Shown here: positions 1-13,852 of the stretch, in pieces
How positions within the stretch are numbered: position 1 is the stretch's first letter
Layout: each line of letters opens with the position of its first letter
Assembly: GCA_001414485.1 (NCBI GenBank)
Contig: LLEY01000001.1
Location: 868,001 to 932,000 of the forward strand
Source of the DNA: Calycina herbarum
Lineage: Eukaryota > Ascomycota > Leotiomycetes > Helotiales > Pezizellaceae
Reading direction: 5' to 3'
Length of the DNA stretch: 64,000 nucleotides
The notes under the pieces: model-generated
Told to the model about the DNA's origin: nothing
Database searches by the model: none
The model's input: only the letters and a program-made list of their open reading frames with translations
Program-made: the position numbers and the translations under genes

Positions 1-1320
1 ATGGATAATACAGAAGAGAAGGAGGGAGTGTTTACATGAAATCTTTGGGGAGGAAAACAAAATCTAGCTCCTCTCTCTTTCTATTATGCCTTCGGAACAG
101 AAGTTTTTTGAGCTTTCTTTGTACGTCTTGATTCTTTAGCTTGAAATTTAAGTAATTCTGATACTTGAAATTCCCAACTGTTCGATGTGCAACAAATTAT
201 GCACCTCTTCCGAGAGGGTCAAGTGGCTCTGCGGATAGCTCGAGAAAAATGCATTTGTGAGATACATGTAAATATGACTTTGGAAACGAGAGGTACACAA
301 CCAACTCTGTATCTAGATTCAAGATTCCCAAATAGCGAGACGTGTTTCCCACAAGGCCCGTTTTGTAGGGCCTGTCATGTGTAACATGTAACACCTCTTT
401 GGTCATATTTAGCATCGTGTCATCTCCCCCGGGTCGCAATACGACCAAAGCATGCAGCAACGAAGCCAGAAGACATCAAGGACTCTCACAATAATGCCAC
501 ATCAGGCTGAAGATAAACGTTGAGTTCGCTGATTTCTGTGATGAAGCCGAGGCGTCAGCCAATGATCCAATCCTGGGGACACTGATTGAGTAGTTTTCAA
601 AGAACTAGAATGTATGTTCTACCCCACTATTGACATATCATACTACATCAAATTACGCGTTCCCATAATAACATCAATACCATATAATGCACCCTAATAC
701 ACCACCCGATCCTTCCAGCAACAACAGCTACCCGCTCTCTCCAACTACCACGTCGTACTGTGCTCTCCAGACCTGTGAATGGGGCCGCGATTGGAATTGA
801 ATAAAATGATCAGAGATTTGTTCGTCGTTTATATTCATTCAGTATTATGTTCTCGAATTATTCATGAAAATTCGTGAAGTTCATTTCAATTTTAAAGTTG
901 CTTTCTTTTGACTTCACGAACGTGTATATTCATTACCTCGAAATCGTTCAGGCTCATAAGCAAGTCCGACTGCCTTTGACGACTCTGTCTAAACCCTCAT
1001 CCAACCAGCACCCCTCAGATGCAGGCATAAACTACCAAACTGGTCAACATTCGCCTGAAACGTCCGCGTACACAAGCGATGTCCATTTTGGGTTGTGGAT
1101 GAGATTGGAGTCTGTAAAGGCAGTCGATAAATAGCAGCATGTTTTAATCTCTCTGGGATTGCTTGTACAAGCACTCCATCGAAAATCGCCTCTTACTTAA
1201 TAACACGGAACCAAATCTCAAGAGCAACAAAAAGGGTAAGGGTGAAAAACCACTGCTGCAAACAAGAGTCAGAGAATGTTAAAGGGGGTTCGGGCCTTAT
1301 TCATCTAGGGCTAAGCTAAC
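1..1320. other. gene-free left edge
   Basis: No reading frame here looks like a real protein; the longest open stretches are under 90 codons and overlap on opposite strands. An imperfect inverted repeat lies around 855-925, with TTCGTGAAGT near 871 and its complement ACTTCACGAA near 911. I see no RNA gene. Base composition is ordinary until about 1320, where a strongly AT-rich island begins. Confidence 0.4.
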
Positions 1321-1344
1321 GGCAAAATGAAGTTTACTTAAGTA

Positions 1345-1760
1345 GCTTTAAGATAGAAACCATACCGTCTATTTTCTCTGTAAAAGCCTTTGATCTTCTT
1401 AATTCTTTAATATATTTCAAGTAAAGAAATTATTCAAGTAGGTTTAAGATAGAAATTATACTATCTATATCTTTATTATCTCTGAATATTCTTTAGTCTT
1501 CTTAATTCTTCTATTTATATCAAATAAAGCAGTTACTTAATTAGTATTAAGATAGAAATTATACTAGTTAGATCTTTACTATTCTGCTAAAATACGTTAA
1601 TCTTCTTAATTCTTCTATCTATATTTAACTAGCTTTAAGATAAAAATCAAACTATTTATTTTTTATTATCTTTATAAAATCGTTCAATCTTCTTAATTCT
1701 TATGTCTATTTAAAGCAAAGCATTTACTTAGATAGTTTTAAGTTAGAAATTAAGTTATCT
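1345..1760. repeat. tandem array, unit about 90-105 bases
   Basis: The word TAAGATAGAAA or a near copy recurs at about 1349, 1445, 1548, 1636 and 1739, each followed at similar distance by a CTTCTTAATTCTT-like block. This gives about four diverged units. No coding content. Confidence 0.7.
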
Positions 1761-2049
1761 ATAAATTTAATATAAGTATAAAATATTTTAGAAACTTTCT
1801 ATTCTACTAGCTTTGTAAAACTATATTCTTTAGCAATTATTAAGATAATATTTATATCTAAATTAAGCCTAGAAAGATAGTATTACCTTAAAAGTATTTA
1901 TAAATACTTATAATATTCTAAATTGTTTTAAATAGCTCGCTTATTCTAGAAAAATAAAATTAGTTACTCGAGTTAAGATATAGAATAATTAAGTAATAGA
2001 AATTAATACGTCGTAAATAATTTAAGAAAAATAAGTTATTCTAAAGAGC

Positions 2050-2300
2050 TTAGTTATTTACTTCTATAAATAAAGTTATAAGAACAAAGGTTAAGATTCT
2101 CTCTAGTAAGCGAATAAAAAAGTAATTTTAATAATATAATTTATTCGAAAATAATTGGTTAATTTACTTCTATATATGAAGTTACTAGAACCGAGTTTAA
2201 GATTAAATTTTATCAAAGAATAACTTGTTAATTAATTTCAATAATTTAAATTCTCTAAAAGAGGTCGGTTAATTTACTACTACAAACGTAGTTATAGAAA
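2050..2300. repeat. short tandem array, unit about 108 bases
   Basis: TTTACTTCTATA-like words followed by AAAGTTA/GAAGTTA and AGAAC recur at about 2057, 2163 and 2273, giving roughly three diverged units inside the AT-rich island. Confidence 0.5.
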
Positions 2301-2474
2301 CTACTTCCCGAGATAATATTTAGTACAACAGTAAATGTAGAGTAAGTTTCTATAATCATATCAATAGTTTGAAAATGTTCAGTTATTTAAGAGATACAAG
2401 CATCGTTACGAGAATTCAAAGTAGGTATATTTTTACATAATTCAACAAGTAACGTGATCTACAAACGAATCTCT

Positions 2475-3764
2475 CTATCTACTATCTAGTCCCCATTGTC
2501 TCTCCCCAACCAAATGCTGCAATAGCGGCTCCAAAACATGGTTCAAAAGATCTCCATCAACTAGAGGGAACCTGCTAGCAGTATTCGGAGAGGAATACGC
2601 CCTAAGCCATCTGGTAATTAAACCCTTTAGTTGACCTGCATCACACTGCCAAACAGTACCCCCAGGAAACACCCTAGCTCGGCGTGCAACCACCAATCGC
2701 CCAACCGCAAAAAGTCTTCGTCTTCCAGCCAAAGTTGCTGTCTTGAAGGGGCCTAGAAGCCCAACTCCAGAATGAATTCTTGGGAGCAATGGTGCGAGCG
2801 AGTGAACGCGTTGAAGGCGTTGAGCTGTCAAAATTGGCTCGCCATCGCCGAATTGGAGTTCCATAGCTTCAAAATGGCCCTGTAAGCGGGCACGCCAGTA
2901 ACGAGGATAGGCTCCGTCGTTTTCCATTGAATAGTTCCAAATTAGGCGGCAGAGAGACTCCCCAAGGTAGGTCCAATAGCGGGGGAGGTCTAAAAGATGC
3001 GTGATCTGGTTTCCAATAGCCATATTCGATGGGAATGGGAAGAGAATAACCAGGCGAAGGAGTTCTGGCATGAGGAGGGATTCGACTTTGGGCTTTCCGG
3101 GATATTGAGAGGGATTTGGCTCTGGGATAAGCATTGAATCGAGTGAAGCTTTAACCGAGGGAAGGAAAGGAATGGACATATCACTGAATTTCTGTTAGTA
3201 AAAATAAACTCTCCATTTCTAGCTTCAAACTTACCCAGCTATGAAAATCAAATTCTTTATTCCCCCTCGAACAAATGGTGATACTGATTTTTGGAAATCC
3301 AAATATGGAAGTCCTACCATTTCCGGCATAACAACCACAACAAAAACGGACTTTTCCAATCTAATGCCCAAAAATTCCCGATATAGTACGGGTAGACCCA
3401 CGAGAGCTCTCTCCAATGCAGGAATTGGCACCTTCCAGTATTCCCCTTTTCTTTGGGCCGATGGTGGGTAGGTAAAGGGGAGGTAGTCGAATGGAGAGAT
3501 TAGGCTATCTTCGTAGTCCTGAAATGCGTGCTCGAATATTTGCATACGGAGCTCTGTTGGCAATCTCTCAATGTACGATGATTGCTTCTTTGTGGTGCCA
3601 TTTTTCAAGGCGACCAACGAGATATCCGAATTGTGTTGGTTTGGTAGGACGCGTGATGGTTTTCTCTTTAGGGATTTGATTTTTCTGGTTGCAAAGCGAA
3701 ATCGGCCCAGGAAGTTGCTTGCAGAAGATGCGCCATTGTTCGTTTCACCAGGTCTGGACTCCAT
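2475..3764 (-). CDS. hypothetical protein with F-box-like N-terminal motif
   Basis: Two exons on the minus strand: 3764-3235 and 3183-2475, joined over a 51-base intron with a GTAAGT donor, a TACTAAC branch site and a CAG acceptor. Joining restores one frame of about 412 residues. Near residue 66 the peptide reads LPTELRMQIFEHAF, the shape of the first helix of an F-box, the domain that couples substrates to SCF ubiquitin ligases. The rest resembles the many fungal proteins with this start and an unknown C-terminal body. The gene sits between two AT-rich islands, a common place for fast-evolving accessory genes. The function is not identified; the F-box reading rests on one helix only. Confidence 0.7.
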
Positions 3765-4164
3765 GGTGAAGAAATCCCCTGGTTTTCAACCCAAAACTTC
3801 ACAAGTTCAGATTGGTGCAAGTCTACGCGTAGCATGTTAGCGAGCCGATCTTTGTTAGGGGATTCAGAAGGAGTTTTACTGATTACACGCGTTAGATCAC
3901 CAGAAAAAACGCGATAAAAACAGAGAATGCAATGCAAGAAGTCCAAATTGAGTGTATCCAGTGTTGCTTGCTATGCTGTGACTGAAAATTAGAGGTAAAG
4001 TGTACGGTCGGTTGCTGTCTGACCCCTGCAATTTTCACCCCACCCATTCTTCTTAAAACAGCACCCCTCAACTACTAATTTAGGCGCAAACTCTTTCGCT
4101 ACAATTCTTTTTATATTACTTATATGAAATTTCAAAAACAAAGAGAAGCTATAATACATTTCAA

Positions 4165-4640
4165 GTAAGTTATCTTAATTAACTTGGTTACTTGAAAACC
4201 TCTCAAATAATCGTATTAAAGAATAGTTAATTAGATAGGTATCTACTACTCTATATATATACGTATCTTGAAACTATGTTTAATTAACTTGATTACTCTA
4301 AACCTGTTTAAATAATTATATTAAATAACAGTTGATTAGATAATTATATACTACTCTGTATATATACGTTTCTCGGAACTATATATAATAAGCTTGATTT
4401 CTCTAAACTTCTCGAATAATAATATTAAAGAACAGTTGATTAGATAAGTATTTATAACTCTCTCTATATATATATCTTAGAACCATATTTAATTAACTTA
4501 ATTACTCTAAAAGTTCTCGAATAATTAAATTAAATAATAGTTGATTAGATAAGTATATATTACTCGATATATATATGTTACTTAGAACTGCATTTAATAA
4601 CCTTGATTCCTCTGAACTTCTCGAATAGGATAATTTAATA
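4165..4640. repeat. tandem array with a regular 105-base period
   Basis: The word AGTTGATTAGATA (first copy AGTTAATTAGATA) begins at about 4225, 4330, 4434 and 4539, spacings of 105, 104 and 105 bases. Each unit also carries a run of TATATATA, a GAAC(C/T) word and a CTCGAATAAT-like word. A partial unit precedes the first. The array lies in an AT-rich island of about 4070-4780 with no coding frame. Confidence 0.8.
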
Positions 4641-5710
4641 GTTGAAATAACTAGACTTGCTAGTAAATTTATACTAATAACCATTCTAGTATATTTTACA
4701 TAGCAATTATAGCAACTATAGCAAATATATAAGGCAATTTTTCAGACTTTGTAGATTAATTATCTAATTTACTAATAACTTAATTACTTCCACAGCCTTC
4801 TATGCCCATTCATTTCCAGCTGATCTACTCCCTTCTCTGCCCTCTTTTCTCTAATCTAAAGGTCTCTCTTTCAATTCTCCTTAACTCTCTTTAATTTCCT
4901 TATATCTTACTCTATATCCTAAGTAAATTAACTCTCTAAATCATCTCACAGAGCAACACCCTCTTTATCATCGGACATGCTTTCTTTTAGTCCTATCCCT
5001 TTCACACTCAAGAAGTTCTGAAAAAACGTGCACTCAAAGTGGATGCTTTTGAGCCAGAAAGAGCATTTTAGACGACTCTCGCCTTGTGCACGTACTACAA
5101 CACGGACAATACCATTCCTCGGAACCCACTTTCCAAGCAATTGAGCCTCAAATTCCACTGGTTCTATACCCACTTTGACTGCACGTTTTTTTTTAAAGAA
5201 CCTCTTGAGTGTGGAAGGGATAGGCCAAAAGAGGTGACCGTTCCTTCAGCTGTAACTTAGCATAGTAATACGCTATCTATTTTAGAATAGCAAGCTTAAG
5301 AGAGAGCTGCAACGGCTGCAAAAAAAGGTCTCACAGAAAGGAAAGATCTTTGCCAAATGTAGTTAGCCTGGAACCTAATTCACCTGAGCGAAGAAGCCTC
5401 CAAGGAGATCCCAAATCTTCTCCAGAAATAAGACTCGCACACTCTCGGTGGCTTATATAAAAAGTGGGATACCTTATATTTATTTAATTGGTGGATTCAA
5501 TAATTAATCTACAAACTCCGAGAAATTGGTGAGATCAGCGTACAGTTGGACAATTATTTAATTGTCAGATAAAATATACCCGTTCAAAGTGCTCTAGCAA
5601 AATGCCGCGAAGACAAGTATGTTGTGTTAAACAGCTCTCCAATTGGCCTGCCTCTTACTGCAGTTTCTGTTTTGCATTCGAGAAAAACCCCAACCATATA
5701 ATATGATCCC
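4641..5710. other. intergenic, possible gene remnant at 4946-5173
   Basis: AT-rich to about 4780, then ordinary composition. A 75-codon minus frame at 4946-5173 has protein-like composition but no stop-to-stop context, intron or family I recognise. It may be a decayed fragment. Nothing else is supported. Confidence 0.3.
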
Positions 5711-8082
<2,372 letters not shown>

Positions 8083-8404
8083 CTAGCAAGCACGCTATCT
8101 CAAGTGAGAGGACAGCTGGGTGAATATTGCTTCAGCTGTATTTGCTGGAGATTGGGGTCAAAAGGTGTTTGCGGGTCTGGGAGATGTCAACATATGATGT
8201 AACTTATCTGGGGAAGAAGAGGGATCGTGGGGTTAAGAGTGGATCATTGTACAGTGCTGTTCATTGGCCGAGGGTTGGAGTTGCACGTGGTGATGCGGGA
8301 GAGTGGAGATAAAGTCGGAATACCCCCTTTCAAACCCGCTCGCGGAAATGTTCGCTCTTGACTTATCTTGAAAGTATGAGTGGTAGGTAATGAGAATGTT
8401 TTGG

Positions 8405-8800
8405 TAGGTTGGCTTACTTGTGAATAGTTAGTTAGCTTACTCGAAAATTTGACAGTTTACTTCTCAACATCTAGCTTACTCGTCATATTTTGACAGCTTA
8501 CTCGACAAAATTCGAAAGCTTACTCATCAAAACTTGATATGCTACTGACATATTTTAGTAGCTTACTTGCCAACGGTGGATATTGGTAGGTTACTCGTAA
8601 ATTACTTGTAGATTACTCGTGCACGAGTAACTCGGAGCTTACTCAATCTCGATTTGGGGGCTAAAAGGATCGGATTCGTACTCGACAAATTTTGAGAGCT
8701 TACTCGACAAAGCTTAGTAGTTCACTCGTCAAAACCCAGCTTACCCTCCAACACCCAGCTTACACTTCAGCACCAAGCTTACCCTTCAACATCCAGCTTA
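8405..8800. repeat. degenerate AGCTTACTCG-type repeat field
   Basis: About 15-18 imperfect copies of a word close to AGCTTACTCGACAAAA, spaced roughly 20-26 bases. Good copies lie near 8434, 8473, 8495, 8517, 8697 and 8719; later copies drift to AGCTTACCCTTCAACA. It lies in the 1.08-kb gap upstream of the maltase start at 7980 and downstream of the stop at 9060 of the next gene. No reading frame spans it. The rest of 7981-9059 shows nothing else I can name. Confidence 0.75.
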
Positions 8801-9059
8801 CTCCAAATTTCCCCAAAAATCACAAAAATTTCACAAGCATACTAAAATAACTATTTTGAATTCCCTTTACCACTGCTCGTGTAAAGGGTTTCTCTACTTC
8901 ACAAGTACCAAACATTATCTGAACATTATCCCCATTTAAAATGACACCCTGCAATTCTCTCATCATCATTGACTTCTACTAATATAAAACAGATATCCTA
9001 TAACCACCACTCCTCAATGCAACATTTCACCGAGTCTTTTCATCCTTCACACAATTCGT

Positions 9060-10155
9060 TTACCTCTTCCTCGTCTTCTTATCGGTGGTCTTCCGTGTAT
9101 CTCTCTTCGAAGTAGCTTTCTTTTTGACAGTAGCTTTCGTCCTATTTTTGCTATGCCAACTCAGTTCAGACATGGCTTTCTGTGCTTGCAGCATTATATT
9201 ACTAACCTCTTCATCTTCTGATTCAACTCTGCTATTCTGAGAGAGGTTCTCCTTCGAGCGGTAGCAGGCGCTTCTTTTTTCGTTATGTTTTTGGTGGTAG
9301 TTTTCCGGGTATCTTTCTTCGCAATCGGTTCAGTTTTGGTTTTCTTCGTGATCTTGGGCTCGGCCTTCAATTTGGCGGTCTTAGCTATTGGCTTTGCCTT
9401 TGCTTCCTTCTTGGGTTTCTCGGGAATCTTGGACTCGTCCTTGCTTTCCTTCTCCTTCACTTTCGCGGCCTTCTTTCCCACCTGCTTCGTCTCAGCCATC
9501 GCCTCTTTCACTTCTTTCTTCTCCGCCTTCTTCTCAACAACCCTCGCCTTCTCCCTCCACACCCCAACCCCCTCAATCACGGCTTTAGTAGCATGAGCCG
9601 TCAACGTGTACGCATCAACCTCCTCCTTCTGTCCTCCATAAAGCGCTAAAGCCTTAACCTGGACTCTATAACTATTCCGCACCCCAACATACGAGCAATC
9701 CCTCTTCATCCCCTTCCCATTCCGTAGTTTTAGTGTGTCGGTAGCATAAGGTTTTGATGCTGTCACCACACGTAGGTACCCCGATTTTTGGGCTGCGATG
9801 CTGTTGGTGGGGACTTTTATTCCTTTTTGCGCGAGGTGTTTGCGGAGGAGGGTGTTGTTGAAAGATGTCATCTGCAAATAATTAGCTTTGAGTGCGGGTT
9901 TTGGGGGTGGGTAGGAGGGAAAAGGGAGAGAGGAGGGAGGTTTACGATAGCGATCTCAACTACCGAGTCATAGTTTATTTTCTTCGGACAAGAAATCACG
10001 ACGATAGGGTGATTAAACCCTCCAGCCTGTAATTCCTCATCTAGATGCGCGTCTCTGGGTATTGTTTCTTTGGGAGGGAGGAAGAGGATTGTTCCCTCTG
10101 CGATTTGGGGGGCTTCGGCTGCGGAGACGAGACGGAAGGTTATGTGGGGGGCCAT
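9060..10155 (-). CDS. small conserved N-terminal domain with lysine-rich, probably nuclear tail
   Basis: Three exons: 10155-9946, 9871-9207 and 9141-9060, 957 bases in all, 318 residues. Intron 1 has GTAAAC...TTTGCAG and intron 2 has GTTAGT...AAATAG (65 bases). The first ~100 residues contain a NHPIVVIS segment and an IAIMTSFNNT segment, resembling a small fungal family whose members contain NHPVxxLS; I cannot name its function. From about residue 150 the protein is a K/A/E-rich low-complexity tail, ending in a strongly basic KATVKKKATSKR-like stretch, suggesting nucleic-acid or chromatin contact. If intron 2 is not removed, the protein ends 23 codons earlier, at 9194. The last exon is supported by its continued basic composition. 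Confidence 0.75.
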
Positions 10156-11159
10156 TGTGAGGGGGATGTTGTGTGTTTCTCATCCATGACTGGGAGTTTG
10201 GGATGAACTTTTATTTTGGAGATCGGGTTCTTGTGGTGGTTAGATCGGATGAATTGGACCTTTGTTCGTGGGTTTGTGGAGTTCTTCCTGGTTTGGTTGG
10301 GGGTGGTTGGTGTAGTTGCTTGAGGATTCCGGAATGAGACAAAGGGAATGGATTTTTGGGCTTGACTTTGTATTATTGTCTAGATTTTCATTAGCGACTC
10401 TTCAACTTCACTTTTCTTCAATTCAGGGACTCACTGGATATTCACTTCAACCCCTCCATCGGAGATCCGGAAAAAAAAGCGGAAAAGATAAGATGGAAAA
10501 TCGGACAATAATCGGTGCGAATCGCCGGCGTGTTTGAGAAAAACCAACACCTACGTATTTCCAACATCTACAGCCCAGCAAATCCCTGCTATCAAACCGT
10601 TTCTGTACGTGTAGAAAGGGGCACAATACAGCTCAGGTTACCACAAGGCAAATCCTCCTGTCAGGGCGAGTGTCAAAAGCATAAGCACAATTTCGCAAGC
10701 CCAAGAACTCTGAGACTCAGCTAGCCCAAGCGCCCAAAAAAGGAAAAAGTGGAAGGAGAAGAGCGAAAGAATGAAAAAGACTGGTTTATGCAGATCTAAC
10801 AAGATGTAACGAGCGACAAGATGAATGACGCATTGCGGCTCTATTGAAAAGGGGTGCAACATCGTGAGTGTGGTCACAAGTAAACACCTTGCGAGCTCAT
10901 TGCCAGATCAGGGATGCTGCTCGGGGCCGGAAAACACCATCCCTGCGCCCCTTCGGACCCCCGCCAAGTCGAAAGATGCTCGTATACGGATTCCATTGGA
11001 TCATGAATCAATATATATAGCTTCAGCCTGGCGCCCGATACTTTTTTCCTTTCTTCTGTGCTACTGCCAGTCTCTCTTTAAATTCTTTGCCTTCAGTAAA
11101 TTCAAGTTTATTTCTCCTTTTAAGCTTCCTACCTTCCGACGATATATACAACGATCACG
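10156..11159. other. divergent intergenic region
   Basis: Lies between the starts of the gene ending at 10155 (minus) and the gene starting at 11160 (plus), so it should hold both promoters. A pyrimidine-rich stretch just before 11160 (about 11040-11140) is typical of a fungal 5' leader, and a TATATATA word lies near 11012. No convincing coding frame. Confidence 0.4.
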
Positions 11160-11923
11160 ATGGGCGGGGTATATTATTTCGGAAAAGCAATCGAGTCTGT
11201 GTCCATCAAGCTGAGAATTGGGAAGTTCGAAGGTATTTATCTACACCACCTGCTACACCAAGGAATAAGAGCTAACAAATAAAACAGTCGGAGAAAACTG
11301 GCAATGTCAAGATTGCGCCGACAACTCCACCCTCTGCGCAGACTGCAAAGACTCATGGGTCTACGAACTAAGCCAACTTGAATACTCCAACGAATATGAA
11401 CGCCGCCTCGGCATCGCAAGCGGTGCATCCGCAATAATTATGGGGATCATGGCTTTCTTGGGGAATGCCAGTATGTCCTTCTGGGCATCCGGTCCTCTAC
11501 TTGAATCCGTATGTTCCCTCCCCTCCATCCCAACCCCCAGTTAATAGACTAACAAGTTACTAGCTCTCCTCTCTTCACCCCACCCTCACAAACCCGTGGA
11601 AAATATACTACAACTACACCCTCCTCCTCCTCTTCCTCCTCGCCTCCCTCATCTTCTGGTCCGCGCAATTAATAGGGCTCTTCCTGGGGATGATGAATCC
11701 CATGGCCACCCGACATTGGCGCCACATGACAGCCAGTGTATGGAGTGGGTTCTTTGCGTTCTTTGTGGCAATCATGATGTTGGCTGTTTATAATCCGTTG
11801 GGGGATTTGATTTTTGTGTTTTGGCCTGTTATGACGGGGTTGGTGATTTGTGGGGTGAGTCTGTGTATGGATATGCAGGAGGGCGAGGGCTTGATTAGGT
11901 TGGATATTGAGGAGAAGTCGTAG
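11160..11923 (+). CDS. small membrane protein with an N-terminal four-cysteine motif
   Basis: Three exons: 11160-11232, 11288-11508 and 11564-11923, joined over two 55-base introns with acceptors ACAG and CTAG; 217 residues. A CxxC-x6-CxxC motif (C31, C34, C41, C44) could bind zinc. It is followed by about four hydrophobic segments: one with AIIMGIMAFLG, one LLLLFLLASLIFW, one FFAFFVAIMMLAV and one FWPVMTGLVICGV. A short acidic tail ends the protein. I do not recognise the family. A possible alternative donor GTATGT inside exon 2 (near 11471) would break the frame, so I prefer the later one. Confidence 0.75.
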
Positions 11924-12053
11924 CTTTTCTTTTATTGTAGCTGGGGATGAGTTCTTTTTGGTGTTTATATATGGGAAGAGGTTGCATAGAAATGGTGTTT
12001 TTGGAGGGGCGTTTTTTATACGGCGGGGGTTATACCAGATTTAATTTTAAATG

Positions 12054-12401
12054 TCACTTGATACAACGTCCTGGTGTCCTTGGAGATCTTTGTGATTTGG
12101 GAACTTCTATTCCTCTCTGGAATGAGATTGTCATAATGGGAGCCAAAATCGGGTTTTGCGTTGCTTTTCTCTCGAGCGGTACAAGTAACCCGGACCCCTC
12201 CTTTTCCTTTTTCCCGTCCAATGTTGCATTCAGCTCCTCGGGAGATGAATTGGCAAGACTATTGAATAGTATCTTGACAAGAAGCAATTCTTCCTTCATT
12301 TTCCAATTACGGAAAAATCGGCCTTTTGGTTTCGCATTCAGCATAATCGCCAAGAGTAAGCTCTTTCTGGGATTTGCAGGTCGCCCATCTACTACAAACA
12401 A
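12054..12401 (-). CDS. possible small hypothetical protein (uncertain)
   Basis: A single 115-codon minus frame with a helical middle part (NAKPKGRFFRNWKMKEELL) that is vaguely like the short helix-turn-helix-type proteins common in ascomycetes. A 152-codon plus frame covers the same DNA, so one of them must be a shadow. There is no intron or neighbour evidence. It would be convergent with the gene ending at 11923. Confidence 0.3.
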   Translation of the reverse strand: MFVVDGRPANPRKSLLLAIMLNAKPKGRFFRNWKMKEELLLVKILFNSLANSSPEELNATLDGKKEKEGSGLLVPLERKATQNPILAPIMTISFQRGIEVPKSQRSPRTPGRCIK

Positions 12402-12836
12402 ATGACTTCCTCCTAATATTGCAAATAAACTGGGAAATGAAAAGATTTATCTCCCACCACCAAGAAAAATTTCAAAACCCCCAAGAATCTCAAAAAAGTC
12501 TGGTGTTGATGAACAGCAGTTCATCAGATGATTCCATTCACAACAACCGCCAACAACCCTGAAACCTTCCAAAAATAGCCTCAAGTGCCTGCAAATCATG
12601 ACGTAACAAGCTACTCGCCCCACAACAGAGCCCCTGAACCCCTGTGAGGAAGGCGCAGCATACCCAATGAACTGGGGAATGCCACCACAGCAACAAAAAA
12701 TGTACACGCGGTCGCAAAGCCTCAACTTCATATGAAAACAACTTCTCCCTCTGAGGCTGAAAACTCTCAAAAACTCTCTCCAACATACCAAATACTCGAA
12801 TAGGCAAAACTTGGATAGTAGCGATCGCACGCCAAC

Positions 12837-13852
12837 ATGGCACCCCTCCCCTCGAGTTCAAGCAGCGAACTCCCTCGACAGATTATCAGTCTCGCGCGCA
12901 GAGCAGTAATCCACGCCGGTCCTGTAATAGCTCGAAATGCGATACAGAAACGGTCGTTGAGTGTGAATAGTACGCAGAAGGTCACGTTGGGGGTTATTGC
13001 TGGGTATACGGTTGCTATTGCCCTGTTGTGGAATTTACCATATGTTAGGTGGAGTTTGTGGCCTTTTAAGGTATTTCTTCCCTTCCCTCTCTTCCACTCT
13101 CTCGCCTCCGTTCCCATACCTGTATCGAAATACTAATCACGAGTTTTAACAGATGCTAGTAATAGCCTTCCACGAATTCGGCCACGCAATAACAGCCTGC
13201 TGCACAGGCGGGCGCGTGAAATCCATCTCCCTCGATCCCCGCGAAGGGGGGGTAACACACATGCAAGGTGGAATCAGCGCCATCACTCTTCCCGCTGGGT
13301 ATTTAGGCAGTTCACTTATCGGGGCGTTGCTTATTATGTGTGGGTTCAATATTGTGGCTAGCAAGGTTGCTAGTATTATCCTGGGGGTGTGCTTTCTGTT
13401 GACGCTGTGGTGGGCGAGGAAGGATTGGTTGACTATTGCGACTATACTTGCTGCTGTGGGGTTGTTGGTTGGGTGTTGGTTTATTAAACATGCTGAGCCG
13501 TTGAGGTTTGTGGTTGTAAGTTATTCCTATTCCCTTTTCTCCCTATCTACTTGTTTTCGGGGGAGTGAAAGAGAAAGGAATTGTACTAATTGTGTTGTAG
13601 CTTTTCATCGGAGTCATGTCCTCCCTCTACAGCGTCTGGGATATCTGTGACGACCTCATTCTCCGAAAAGTAAACGAGTCCGACGCCAGCGTGTTCGCCA
13701 AACGATACGGTGGTTCCTCCCAATGCTGGGGTGTTATTTGGTCCATTATTTCGCTTTTATTTATGGTTGGGGGTATTATTGCTGGGATTGCTGCCTTTCC
13801 GGAGGATTGGACCGAGCAGGAGGATGATTCGAATAAGTTTATTCCTACTTGA
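12837..13852 (+). CDS. M50B-like membrane metalloprotease
   Basis: Three exons: 12837-13070, 13153-13515 and 13601-13852, 282 residues. Exon 2 opens with the zinc-binding HEFGH motif (H85, E86, H89) at the start of a membrane segment, exactly where site-2-type intramembrane proteases place it. Around it are at least six hydrophobic segments, and the loop after HEFGH holds a LDPREGGVTHMQGG stretch typical of the M50B-like family. The N-terminal 60 residues are serine- and arginine-rich. Such proteins are predicted integral membrane proteins whose substrates are not known. No partner gene is linked. Confidence 0.85.

Larger units (their letters stand above)
1321..2460. other. AT-rich, RIP-like island
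   Basis: A sharp change to very AT-rich DNA with almost no CG and no coding frame, ending where the F-box-like gene begins. It contains two tandem arrays, listed separately. The TA-rich decay is what RIP leaves in old repeats of filamentous ascomycetes; the cause is inferred. Confidence 0.6.

Noticed and set aside
9285..9596. 103-codon hydrophobic plus-strand frame
   Set aside because: It is the antisense shadow of the lysine-rich tail; K/E/A codons read backwards give F/S/A.
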